Positions 1 to 5,528 are shown, numbered from the stretch's first letter. The stretch is DNA of 5,537 bases from Pseudomonadota bacterium (GCA_009786045.1 WQTY01000098.1:1977-7513), one strand, 5' to 3'. Numbers and translations: made by a program. The notes: a model not told the origin generated them from the letters alone.

Positions 1-258
1 GCGGATACATGCCGGGACGGCGATGGGGCAATTGAGGCCTATTACCCACAGCCTTATGGTTACGGTTATGGCCGTGGCGGCGGTACTGCCTGGCTTACCA
101 CAACCGCACCCGTCGTTGGCGGCGAGGACTTTGAGCTTGATTTTTACCTTTGGGATACGGGCGATCGCAAGTATGACTCCAGCGTCATCCTCGACAACTT
201 TAAGTGGCTTCTCGACGAAACGAAGGTGGGCACCGCTCCGTCTACCGGCGTCAACTAG
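1..258 (+). CDS. C-terminal end of a choice-of-anchor-L domain protein (5' partial)
   Basis: Frame 1 is open from the first base to a TAG at 256-258, giving 85 residues of a gene that starts outside the window. The visible part has a Tyr/Gly-rich stretch, then GGGTAWLTT, DFYLWDTGD and SSVILDNFKW. These are the closing motifs of the choice-of-anchor-L domain found in secreted or surface proteins of Myxococcota-like bacteria. The same motifs close the next gene (GGGTAWLTT, DFYIWDTGD, SSVIIDNFRW) in the same order and spacing, so the two are paralogues. It lies 27 nt upstream of the next start and is probably co-transcribed with it. The N-terminal architecture is unseen; by analogy it may carry a lipobox and cysteine repeats. 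The molecular function of the family is unknown, with adhesion or envelope structure the usual guess. Confidence 0.85.
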   Translation, partial: ADTCRDGDGAIEAYYPQPYGYGYGRGGGTAWLTTTAPVVGGEDFELDFYLWDTGDRKYDSSVILDNFKWLLDETKVGTAPSTGVN

Positions 259-273
259 ATCAGCGCAGCAGCG

Positions 274-279
274 AAGGAG
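274..279 (+). promoter_or_regulatory. Ribosome binding site of the 959-residue lipoprotein gene
   Basis: AAGGAG lies six nt before the ATG at 286. It fixes the start and places a lipoprotein signal peptide at the very N-terminus. Confidence 0.85.
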
Positions 280-285
280 TATATC

Positions 286-3165
286 ATGGGAATTCGAAAT
301 ATTTTCTGCGTCATTGCCGCGTTGATGCTGGTCACGGCCTGTGACAATGATTCAACAAACGGCAACGTCGATGTCAAACCCAAGCCAGATCCCGAATATA
401 TCATCGTCCCGGGGTGTAATGCCGAGAACTGTGCTGCCACCTGCTGCGGCAACGTGTGCCGCGATACGATGACCAATAGCAGGCACTGCGGTGGCTGCAA
501 TATCGCCTGCGCAGCGAATCAGTACTGCCATGGTGGCCAGTGCGTCAACGAAGGCACGGAGTGTCCGCCAGGGCAGCATCGCTGTGATGGTGTTTGCACG
601 GATGTGGTTCAGAATGCCGATCACTGCGGCGGTTGCAACAATGCCTGCGACGACGGATTTAACTGCGCTTCGCGTATTTGTGTCCGTCAGTGTGGGGAGC
701 TGGCAAACTGCGGCAATGTCTGTATTAATACCTGGTCAAATCCTGATCATTGTGGTGGTTGCGCCCGTGTTTGCGACGAAACCGATGCCTGCGTCGACGG
801 CCGATGCTCCGATAAGTGTCCGCAGGAAGGCATTGTTTGCCACCGCGCCTGCGTCGATGCGCAAAGCGATCCGAGCCACTGTGGCGGCTGTGACCAGGTT
901 TGTGACGATGGTTTTGCCTGTTTACAAAGCGCCTGCTCTGATGTCTGCCCGCAGGAAGGCGCCATCGTTTGCAAGAATACCTGTATTGATATCAGCAGTG
1001 ACAACGCCAACTGTGGTGAATGCGGCAATGCCTGCGCAGACAATGCCTATTGCCTTGATGGCGCGTGCGTCAGCACCTGTGATAACGCCAATGCCCTCGT
1101 CTGCCACCACGCCTGCGTCGATGTGAGCGTCGATCTCCAGAACTGCGGCGGCTGCGGCATCGCCTGCGTTCACTCACAGCGCTGCCTTGATGGCACCTGC
1201 ATCAGCACTTGCGATGACCCCGATGCTCTCGTCTGCAGTCATGTCTGCACCAATGTCATGGCAGATGCTGCCAACTGCGGTGCCTGTGGCCATGTTTGTT
1301 CGGAGGGGAGAATCTGTCAGGACGGCCATTGCGCCTGCCCGGCAAGTGACCCCGACTGCAATGTGCCCACACCAACCTGTTCGAAAGATGAAACGCTTTG
1401 TGGCAAGACATGTGTCGATGCCCAAACGAATCTCCATCATTGCGGTGGCTGCGACCGGGCCTGCGAGGGTGGCGAAGCTCGCTGCATACTCGGAAAATGC
1501 ATCGACTGCTCGGGCAAAACCACCTGCGCAGATGGCACGTGTGCCGACATCAAAACGGACTCTGCCAACTGCGGTGCCTGTGGCATTTCCTGTCCGCCTA
1601 ATGTGGCCTGTGTCGACGGTGCCTGCGCAGGCTGCATCGCAAACTTCGTCAATTGCGACGGGAATCCCGAGACCGGCTGCGAAAAAACAACGGCCGAATG
1701 CGACTGTCTCCCTGGCCAGACTCGCTCTTGCTACTTCGGACCAGCGGGCACATTGAATGTAGGAACCTGCCGTGCCGGAACGATGATGTGTGAGGGTGGC
1801 AAGTGGGGTGATTGCGTGGGACAGGTTTTGCCCGTCTATGTCTTCGATTATGCAGATGTGTGCCTGAATCCCGCCAATCGTGGACGCGACCAGGACTGCA
1901 ACGGCATCGCCGATGATTATGGCGACGCCGATGGCGATGGCGTGGCGTATTGCAATGGCGATTGCTGCGACACCAAGGAAATGTGCCCGGGCGTTGACCC
2001 AACCCTCGTTGGGCCGCATATGCTCGAAATCCCGGACAACGGCATCGACGACAACTGCAATGGCCTCATCGACGAACCTATCAACACTGCAGTTTGCGAT
2101 TCCATGGCAGGTGCGACGAACTGGACAGCACACAGCAATGGTCGAGGAAACCACTGGCAGCCAACCACAATCACCACTGCCAACACTGGGAACATGGCCG
2201 CCAGTGTCAGCAGCACGATTGTGGGTGTTGGTGAAGGACTCGCGCGTTCTATCGATATTTGCAACTATGCGGCAAGTGGCTACGGTCTCATTTCCTCAAG
2301 AGTGACCACAGCCATCAATCCCGCAGCTGCACCCACCAGCTCGAATATGCCACAACCTCGGCAAGTGAGCGTCATGCGGCATTGGGCGAAGCTGGCGACG
2401 CCTACAGTCCCACATATTTCACCCACGCGTGGGTCAACCTTTGCTGTACTTTCTTCGGGCATAGCCACGGATGCTGCTCACAACAACAATAACAGCTCTA
2501 TTTCGAATGTAAGCGGCGGCCTCATACCGCCAAAATACACGGCGGTACATGGCACAAACCTGAGGAGTCATCCAAGTTGCACGTCTTCAAACAGCATCAA
2601 CGACACTGTGATGTGGACCCTCAATTTGAAGGCGCCGAAAAACGCGCAGGGATTCAGCTTTGACTTCCGCTTCTTCTCTTACGAATATCCACAGTATGTT
2701 TGTACACAATACAACGATTTCTTCATGGTAATCCTGCGCTCGAAGAATACCAAGGACGAAGTGCCAAAGGATGGCAACATCGCTTTCGATTTGCTTGGCA
2801 GCCCTGTCTCTGTCAATAATGCCTTCTTTACCTCTTGTACGCCGTTCACGTGTACATCCCTTTCGAATTGCCGGGCGAATTACACAAGCTGCACGGCCGG
2901 ATTGTGTTCGAACGCTTATGGTGCCTGCCCGGATGGACGCTCTGATGTGGATGCATACACCTCATCGGCTGGTATTGGCGGCGGCACTGCCTGGCTGACA
3001 ACCTCTGCCCCTATCGAAGGCGGCGAAGCGTTCTCAATTGACTTCTACATTTGGGATACCGGCGACCAGTCACTTGACTCCTCCGTTATCATTGACAACT
3101 TCCGCTGGCATCGCGACCCAACCGTGGTTGGCACCGTGTTCACGGATGATCGCGACAAACCCTAA
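286..3165 (+). CDS. Surface lipoprotein: nine Stig1-like Cys repeats, MopE-type metal-binding segment, choice-of-anchor-L domain
   Basis: The product has 959 residues. Residues 1-19 form a lipoprotein signal peptide: charged start, hydrophobic core, and lipobox V16-T17-A18-C19 with C19 as the lipid-anchored cysteine. Residues 44-447 hold nine cysteine-rich repeats of about 40 residues, each with a central HCGGC or NCGxC motif and a closing C-x2-G-x-C, as in Stig1-like repeats of myxobacterial proteins. Residues 450-510 contain CDGNPETGCE and a C-LPGQTRSCY-to-WGDC segment. Residues 527-597 form a MopE-type 'putative metal-binding' region with DQDCNG, DADGDG (a DxDxDG calcium-loop pattern) and GIDDNCNGLIDE. 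Residues from about 654 to 941 are a choice-of-anchor-L domain, with STFAVLSSGIA, FSFDFRFFSYEYP, VCTQYND and SSVIIDNFRW. Cell-surface exposure and many disulfides are inferred. The role is not known; adhesion, metal binding or an envelope coat are possible. The gene follows a paralogue and is followed by paired hairpins. Confidence 0.9.
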   Translation: MGIRNIFCVIAALMLVTACDNDSTNGNVDVKPKPDPEYIIVPGCNAENCAATCCGNVCRDTMTNSRHCGGCNIACAANQYCHGGQCVNEGTECPPGQHRCDGVCTDVVQNADHCGGCNNACDDGFNCASRICVRQCGELANCGNVCINTWSNPDHCGGCARVCDETDACVDGRCSDKCPQEGIVCHRACVDAQSDPSHCGGCDQVCDDGFACLQSACSDVCPQEGAIVCKNTCIDISSDNANCGECGNACADNAYCLDGACVSTCDNANALVCHHACVDVSVDLQNCGGCGIACVHSQRCLDGTCISTCDDPDALVCSHVCTNVMADAANCGACGHVCSEGRICQDGHCACPASDPDCNVPTPTCSKDETLCGKTCVDAQTNLHHCGGCDRACEGGEARCILGKCIDCSGKTTCADGTCADIKTDSANCGACGISCPPNVACVDGACAGCIANFVNCDGNPETGCEKTTAECDCLPGQTRSCYFGPAGTLNVGTCRAGTMMCEGGKWGDCVGQVLPVYVFDYADVCLNPANRGRDQDCNGIADDYGDADGDGVAYCNGDCCDTKEMCPGVDPTLVGPHMLEIPDNGIDDNCNGLIDEPINTAVCDSMAGATNWTAHSNGRGNHWQPTTITTANTGNMAASVSSTIVGVGEGLARSIDICNYAASGYGLISSRVTTAINPAAAPTSSNMPQPRQVSVMRHWAKLATPTVPHISPTRGSTFAVLSSGIATDAAHNNNNSSISNVSGGLIPPKYTAVHGTNLRSHPSCTSSNSINDTVMWTLNLKAPKNAQGFSFDFRFFSYEYPQYVCTQYNDFFMVILRSKNTKDEVPKDGNIAFDLLGSPVSVNNAFFTSCTPFTCTSLSNCRANYTSCTAGLCSNAYGACPDGRSDVDAYTSSAGIGGGTAWLTTSAPIEGGEAFSIDFYIWDTGDQSLDSSVIIDNFRWHRDPTVVGTVFTDDRDKP
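415..1626 (+). repeat. Nine tandem Stig1-like cysteine repeat units within the lipoprotein gene
   Basis: The units are about 120 nt (39-41 residues) each, at residues 44-87, 93-132, 136-174, 178-217, 221-261, 265-305, 309-349, 365-405 and 408-447. The general pattern is a leading Cys, then xCxxxC, about 10 residues, [HN]-C-G-x-C-x3-C, then C-x2-G-x-C. A 15-residue spacer rich in Pro and Asp separates units 7 and 8. Linkers are shared in pairs: CPQEG leads units 4 and 5, and an ALVC-type lead-in is shared by units 6 and 7. This suggests stepwise internal duplication. Confidence 0.85.
1864..2076 (+). other. MopE-type metal-binding segment (protein region)
   Basis: Residues 527-597 of the lipoprotein contain two Asp/Asn-Cys-Asn-Gly motifs (DQDCNG at 535-540 and DDNCNG at 588-593). 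These flank D547-A-D549-G-D551-G and a Cys cluster (CNGDCCD). This matches the 'putative metal-binding motif' family related to MopE, a methanotroph surface copper protein. Calcium binding by the DxDxDG loop is inferred from the pattern only. Confidence 0.7.
2245..3108 (+). other. Choice-of-anchor-L domain (protein region)
   Basis: Residues 654-941 of the lipoprotein follow the family order: a Cys-containing 'SIDIC' start, GLISSRV, Q-VSVM, STFAVLSSGIA, then DTVMWTLNLKAPKNAQGFSF, FFSYEYP, CTQYND, VSVNNAFF, GGGTAWLTT and DFYIWDTGD. The reading frame is continuous, and the family motifs fall in the same frame before and after the less typical stretch at residues 675-712. Confidence 0.75.
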
Positions 3166-3181
3166 GGAACAGCACCTGTGA

Positions 3182-3219
3182 GGGGGGCTATTTGGGCCAA
3201 AGACCCAAATACGCCCCCC
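3182..3219 (+). terminator. Upstream hairpin of a tandem pair after the lipoprotein gene
   Basis: The 5' arm GGGGGGC plus TATTTGGG (3182-3196) pairs with CCCAAATA (3204-3211), G3213 and six C (3214-3219), leaving C3212 as a single bulge. The loop is CCAAAGA. The stem is 15 bp and begins 16 nt after the stop codon. No T-run follows it, so by itself it is not a classical intrinsic terminator. It may pause polymerase or protect the mRNA 3' end together with the next hairpin. Confidence 0.55.
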
Positions 3220-3220
3220 C

Positions 3221-3260
3221 AAGCGGCTATTGGCCCAGCTGGCCAATACGCCGCTTTTTT
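3221..3260 (+). terminator. Rho-independent terminator of the plus-strand operon
   Basis: AAGCGGC plus TATTGGCC (3221-3235) pairs with GGCCAATA (3241-3248), G3250 and CCGCTT (3251-3256), with C3249 unpaired. The loop is CAGCT. The stem is 15 bp and runs into six T (3255-3260). It lies one nt after the previous hairpin and has the same bulge in the equivalent position. Confidence 0.88.
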
Positions 3261-3365
3261 ATGGGCTGCTCAGCAAGGGCACAGCGAAATGCAGCGCTTT
3301 CTAGTCGTTGCAGAGCATTATCGTTTGCAGCAGGTGGCTACGAGTGATGCACTTTGCTCTTCCAT
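3261..3365. other. Convergent intergenic DNA, no gene seen
   Basis: Lies between the plus-strand terminator and the two-hairpin element. Open frames crossing it have no ribosome binding site or recognisable protein motifs, and the longer ones overlap the terminator hairpins or the rubrerythrin gene. Confidence 0.6.
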
Positions 3366-3418
3366 CCACAAGCAATGCGCAGCATTGCAGGGGGTGTGGG
3401 GGACAGAGTTCCCCCACA
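3366..3418. repeat. Two-hairpin interspersed element, copy A
   Basis: The element begins with CCACAAGCA. It contains GCAATGC, loop GCA, GCATTGC (3372-3388, perfect 7-bp stem). Five G follow, then a second perfect 8-bp stem of TGTGGGGG (3395-3402) and CCCCCACA (3411-3418) with loop ACAGAGTT. An A-rich stretch follows. The first 29 bases closely match 5394-5423, which also ends in GCATTGCAGGGGG. It lies between convergent operons and could block read-through from the rubrerythrin side, but no T-run follows the hairpin on that strand. It resembles a REP-like palindromic repeat. Confidence 0.6.
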
Positions 3419-3439
3419 TAAAAAACTAAGCAAAAAAAA

Positions 3440-3985
3440 CTAGTAGTTCTCGGCTTTAAGCTGGAAGTACGACTGAGGATGGGCGCATGTCGGGCAAAGT
3501 TTTGATGCCTTTTTGCCGATGAGGATATGGCCGCAGTTGATGCATTGCCAAATGCAGTCGCTCTCTCGCGAAAACACGATGTCGTCTTCGATATTCTTGA
3601 GCAATTTACGATAGCGCGCTTCGTGGTTTTTTTCAACTTCGCCAACGAGCTCAAAGAGTTTGGCGATGTCAGTAAAACCTTCCTCCTTCGCCTCTTTGGA
3701 GAAATTGGCATACATGTCTGTCCATTCGTAGTTTTCGCCCTCTGCGGCATCAAGCAGATTCACCGTGGTGGTGGGAATGGCATTGTCGTGCAGCTGTTTA
3801 AACCAGAGTTTGGCATGCTCTTTTTCGTTTTCGGCTGTCTCGATGAAAATGTTGGCGATTTGCTCGTAGCCTTCTTTGCGGGCCTGACTCGCATAATACG
3901 TGTACTTATTCCGCGCCATGGATTCGCCTGCGAAGGCAGTTTTGAGGTTGGCTTCGGTTTTCGTACCTTTAAGCGATTGACTCAT
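3440..3985 (-). CDS. rbr: Rubrerythrin
   Basis: A 181-residue protein, close to the usual rubrerythrin length. The N-terminal ferritin-like four-helix domain carries the di-iron ligand motifs: E21 in [10 protein letters not shown]54-x2-H57 in ENEKEH, E98 and E101 before EEGF, and E118-x2-H121 in EVEKNH. The C-terminal rubredoxin-like domain (about 143-176) has C148-x2-C151 and C164-x2-C167 for one iron. In anaerobes the family reduces hydrogen peroxide to water in the cytoplasm, with electrons arriving through rubredoxin. The start is the ATG at 3985, with AAGGAG seven nt before it; a longer frame reaching 4078 would overlap the upstream rubredoxin gene and adds Arg-rich residues unlike the family. 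It is the last gene of a three-gene group whose upstream members supply the likely electron donors. C144, just before the rubredoxin motif, is an extra cysteine with no evident role. Confidence 0.95.
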   Translation of the reverse strand: MSQSLKGTKTEANLKTAFAGESMARNKYTYYASQARKEGYEQIANIFIETAENEKEHAKLWFKQLHDNAIPTTTVNLLDAAEGENYEWTDMYANFSKEAKEEGFTDIAKLFELVGEVEKNHEARYRKLLKNIEDDIVFSRESDCIWQCINCGHILIGKKASKLCPTCAHPQSYFQLKAENY

Positions 3986-4003
3986 GGATTCTCTCCTTTT
4001 GAG

Positions 4004-4020
4004 GGTGGCGCCTGGCCACC
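4004..4020 (-). other. Intercistronic hairpin between rubredoxin and rubrerythrin genes
   Basis: GGTGGC (4004-4009) and GCCACC (4015-4020) form a perfect 6-bp stem with a 5-nt loop. It sits five nt upstream of the rubrerythrin Shine-Dalgarno (3993-3998). No T-run follows in the direction of transcription, so a full terminator is unlikely. mRNA stabilisation, processing or translational tuning are possible. Confidence 0.45.
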
Positions 4021-4032
4021 GTGACGGTTGGA

Positions 4033-4188
4033 TCAGACTTTGACAAATGCTTCGACGCCTTCGCCGCAGAGCGGGCACTCGTAGTCAGGCGGAAGTGAGA
4101 CAGCTTCTACCTCGTATCCGCAAACTGTGCAACGCCAGGTCACTTTTTCGGCTTGGGCACTGTTGTCTTGTGTTGAATTCTCTGTCAT
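4033..4188 (-). CDS. Small rubredoxin-like protein
   Basis: This is a 51-residue protein. After a 17-residue polar leader it has W18-R-C20-T-V-C23-G-Y and, after LPPDYE, C38-P-L-C41-G-E-G. These four cysteines should hold one iron as in rubredoxin-like domains. The cysteine pairs are 14 residues apart, so it is the short form rather than the classical rubredoxin with its much longer inter-pair segment. ATG at 4188 has AAGGAG (4196-4201) seven nt upstream, and the stop is TGA at 4033-4035. It lies 42 nt after the flavoprotein gene and 47 nt before rubrerythrin. It resembles the third rubredoxin domain of the upstream fusion most closely (shared [11 protein letters not shown]), suggesting recent common origin. 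Its likely role is to carry electrons in the cytoplasm from the flavoprotein to rubrerythrin or another di-iron enzyme. Confidence 0.9.
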   Translation of the reverse strand: MTENSTQDNSAQAEKVTWRCTVCGYEVEAVSLPPDYECPLCGEGVEAFVKV

Positions 4189-4221
4189 GGTTTTTCTCCT
4201 TTCTGGATGTTTATGGGATGT

Positions 4222-4240
4222 CGTCAGGGGCTAGCTGACG
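4222..4240 (-). other. Hairpin overlapping the stop codon of the flavoprotein gene
   Basis: CGTCAG (4222-4227) and CTGACG (4235-4240) form a perfect 6-bp stem with a 7-nt loop containing the stop codon (4231-4233). With the hairpin at 4004-4020, both gaps of this operon carry a small stem-loop. Confidence 0.4.
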
Positions 4241-5145
4241 CACGAAAATGCCTCGACGCCTTCTCCGCAGAGCGGACAGGTAAAGTCCGGCGGGAGCGAC
4301 TCAGCTTTAGTTTCATAGCCGCACACGCGGCAGCGCCAAACTTTGGCAGCCTGCGTGCTGGGGGTGGGGGGAACATTCGCGGCAGGCGGTTCGATTTTGA
4401 CGAAGGCCTCAATGCCGTGTTTGCAGAGCGGACAGATATAGTCCGGCGGGAGCGACTTGGCTTCAATCTCGAAGCCGCAGACTTTGCAGTGCCAGATGGG
4501 GGTGGCCGATGGTTCGGTTTTGGGTTTGACTTCAACAAAGGCTTCAATGCCATGTTTGCAGACGGGGCAGATATAGTCTGGCGGGAGCGACTCAGCTTCG
4601 ATCTCAAAGCCGCAAACCTCGCAGTGCCAAAGTTTTGTCTTTGGCGCCTGGGCTGCCTGTTTGGGTTTTGGCTTAATATGTGACTGGTAGTAGCTGTAGG
4701 ACAGCGTTGGTGCTTCGCTCAGCAGTTCTGCCTCGGCAACGTTGCCGAAAAAGAGCGTGTGGGTGCCGAGATCCTTGGTTTCAGCCGTCTTGCAGGCCAG
4801 ATAGCCATTCGAATGGGAAGCCAGGCGATAAACGCCGCCCGATTCTTCGAGGGTCACGGGGGCTGACGACGAGAACTTGTCGGTATCGCGGCTGGATTTG
4901 AACCCGAAGTGAGCAATGATGTCGAAGGTCGTGGTTTGATCAAGGATGGAAACGTTAAAGCGGCCGCTGCGCAATATCGTGTTGTGGGTATCCGATTTTT
5001 TGTTGATGGCCACGACAACGCACGGCGGTGTTTCGGTGACCTGCATCACGGTATTGACGACGCAGGCAGCATTGTGGTGCTCGTCGTCGCGCGAGGATAC
5101 GATGTAAAGCCCATAGCAGATGTTCATGAGTGTTTTTGCGTTCAA
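4231..5145 (-). CDS. Flavin reductase-like protein fused to three rubredoxin-like domains (Hrb-type)
   Basis: A 304-residue protein. Residues 1-155 match the FMN-binding flavin reductase-like family: YGLYIVSSRD, NTVMQVTETPP, AINKKSDTHNTIL, FNVSIL, the diagnostic HFGFKSSRDTDKF, and the closing SYYQSHIKPKP. Three rubredoxin-like domains follow at about 172-203, 217-249 and 269-300. Each has CxVCG, LPPD and CPxC (cysteines 175/178/193/196, 220/223/238/241 and 272/275/290/293) and ends in an EAF motif; Pro/Ala/Lys-rich linkers join them. The layout extends that of the high-molecular-weight rubredoxin (Hrb) of Moorella, which has one rubredoxin domain and passes NADH electrons to oxygen-, NO- or peroxide-reducing partners. 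The start is taken as TTG at 5145, where AAGGAG lies seven nt upstream and the protein begins MNAKTL like the family. An in-frame GTG at 5211 would add 22 atypical residues. The internal ATG at 5127 lacks a ribosome binding site. It is first in an operon with rubredoxin and rubrerythrin genes. Confidence 0.92.
   Translation of the reverse strand: MNAKTLMNICYGLYIVSSRDDEHHNAACVVNTVMQVTETPPCVVVAINKKSDTHNTILRSGRFNVSILDQTTTFDIIAHFGFKSSRDTDKFSSSAPVTLEESGGVYRLASHSNGYLACKTAETKDLGTHTLFFGNVAEAELLSEAPTLSYSYYQSHIKPKPKQAAQAPKTKLWHCEVCGFEIEAESLPPDYICPVCKHGIEAFVEVKPKTEPSATPIWHCKVCGFEIEAKSLPPDYICPLCKHGIEAFVKIEPPAANVPPTPSTQAAKVWRCRVCGYETKAESLPPDFTCPLCGEGVEAFSCVS
4246..4632 (-). repeat. Three tandem rubredoxin-domain coding repeats
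   Basis: The domains are encoded at 4537-4632, 4399-4497 and 4246-4341. The first two are very alike even at nucleotide level (shared CKHGIEAFV and LPPDYICP), whereas the third shares [11 protein letters not shown] with the free-standing rubredoxin at 4045-4137. This gives two sister pairs among four units. Confidence 0.85.
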
Positions 5146-5152
5146 GATCCTT

Positions 5153-5158
5153 CTCCTT
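5153..5158 (-). promoter_or_regulatory. Ribosome binding site deciding the TTG start of the flavoprotein gene
   Basis: On the minus strand AAGGAG is followed by seven nt and then TTG at 5145-5143. The other two genes of the operon have the same motif at the same spacing before ATG, which supports the unusual start codon. Confidence 0.8.
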
Positions 5159-5164
5159 GCTAGT

Positions 5165-5194
5165 TTCTGCCCAGGCAACATGCACGCGGCAGAA
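5165..5194 (-). promoter_or_regulatory. Leader inverted repeat upstream of the flavoprotein gene
   Basis: TTCTGCC (5165-5171) and GGCAGAA (5188-5194) are perfectly complementary across a 16-nt loop. The structure ends six nt upstream of the Shine-Dalgarno. AATCACC occurs twice beside it (5193-5199 and 5206-5212). It could be an RNA stem or a DNA operator; no known riboswitch is recognised. Confidence 0.35.
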
Positions 5195-5236
5195 TCACCC
5201 CGCACAATCACCTCAATTTTTGAATCTCTGCCTTAA

Positions 5237-5266
5237 ACTATACTCGTTGGGAGACATTCTGCACAA
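5237..5266 (-). promoter_or_regulatory. Candidate sigma-70-type promoter of the flavoprotein operon
   Basis: On the minus strand TTGTGC (5266-5261) is followed by 18 nt and TATAGT (5242-5237). This would start transcription near 5230 and leave a leader of about 85 nt. The -10 box is good and the -35 box is weak. The paired direct repeats lie just upstream, which fits an activated promoter. Confidence 0.45.
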
Positions 5267-5273
5267 CGAATTT

Positions 5274-5315
5274 CGACAGGCCACTGGCAAGAATCGACAA
5301 GCCACTGGCAAGAAT
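5274..5315. repeat. Two adjacent 21-bp direct repeats with palindromic cores (candidate regulator binding sites)
   Basis: Positions 5274-5294 and 5295-5315 are identical except for one base (G5279 versus A5300). Each contains the palindrome GCCACTGGC (5280-5288 and 5301-5309). The centres are exactly 21 bp apart, about two helical turns. Relative to the candidate promoter they centre near -54 and -75, typical places for an activator. Confidence 0.6.
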
Positions 5316-5332
5316 GGCATATAATGGCATAT
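5313..5332. repeat. Tandem 10-bp repeat AATGGCATAT x2
   Basis: Two exact copies lie side by side (5313-5322 and 5323-5332), overlapping the end of the 21-bp repeats. The junction creates a TATAAT (5320-5325) on the plus strand. No well-spaced -35 box and no plus-strand gene downstream are visible. Confidence 0.6.
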
Positions 5333-5393
5333 CATGTGATCGTGACAATCCTCTGGACTTATTTTTCCTTACACACCACTTCACCCACTTCAC

Positions 5394-5431
5394 CCACAAG
5401 CATGCCAAAGGCATTGCAGGGGGAGGCCCCC
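5394..5431. repeat. Two-hairpin interspersed element, copy B
   Basis: The sequence starts CCACAAGCA. It forms a first imperfect stem, GCATGCC with GGCATTGC around AAA (5400-5417), then a short GGGGG/CCCCC stem (5419-5423 with 5427-5431). Copy A at 3366-3418 has the same order: CCACAAGCA, a stem ending GCATTGCAGGGGG, then a G5/C5 stem followed by an A-rich stretch. Confidence 0.55.
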
Positions 5432-5528
5432 ACGGCCGTCGAGTTCTAAAAATCACCCGTCATCTCAAGCGAGAAATCGTTCCAAAAGACGAGAATTTTA
5501 GCCAAAAACGAATCATTTCGCCCTCTAC

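Noticed and set aside
1174..2154. Long minus-strand frame of 326 codons inside the lipoprotein gene
   Set aside because: It is the antisense shadow of cysteine-rich, GC-biased coding sequence: no ribosome binding site, and an Ala/Ile/Val-rich product without motifs.
2259..2492. Possible frameshift in the lipoprotein near residues 675-712, where the sequence looks less like the family
   Set aside because: Family motifs (GLISSRV before, STFAVLSSGIA after) are in the same frame, and the intervening QVSVM stretch fits the expected position, so the frame is intact.
3178..3429. GTG-initiated 83-codon frame just after the lipoprotein stop, with AAGGA nearby
   Set aside because: Its first 28 codons are made of the two terminator hairpins, the rest crosses the interspersed element, and the peptide has no family features.
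3527..4024. Plus-strand frame of 165 codons opposite rubrerythrin
   Set aside because: It is the antisense of a clear rubrerythrin gene with a hydrophobic motif-free product.
5320..5325. Perfect TATAAT on the plus strand
   Set aside because: The nearest -35-like TCGACA is 20 nt away and no plus-strand gene follows; it arises from the 10-bp tandem repeat.
5238..5456. 72-codon minus-strand frame with an internal repeated peptide
   Set aside because: The repeat is simply the translated 21-bp direct repeats, and the frame covers the promoter candidate and the interspersed element.
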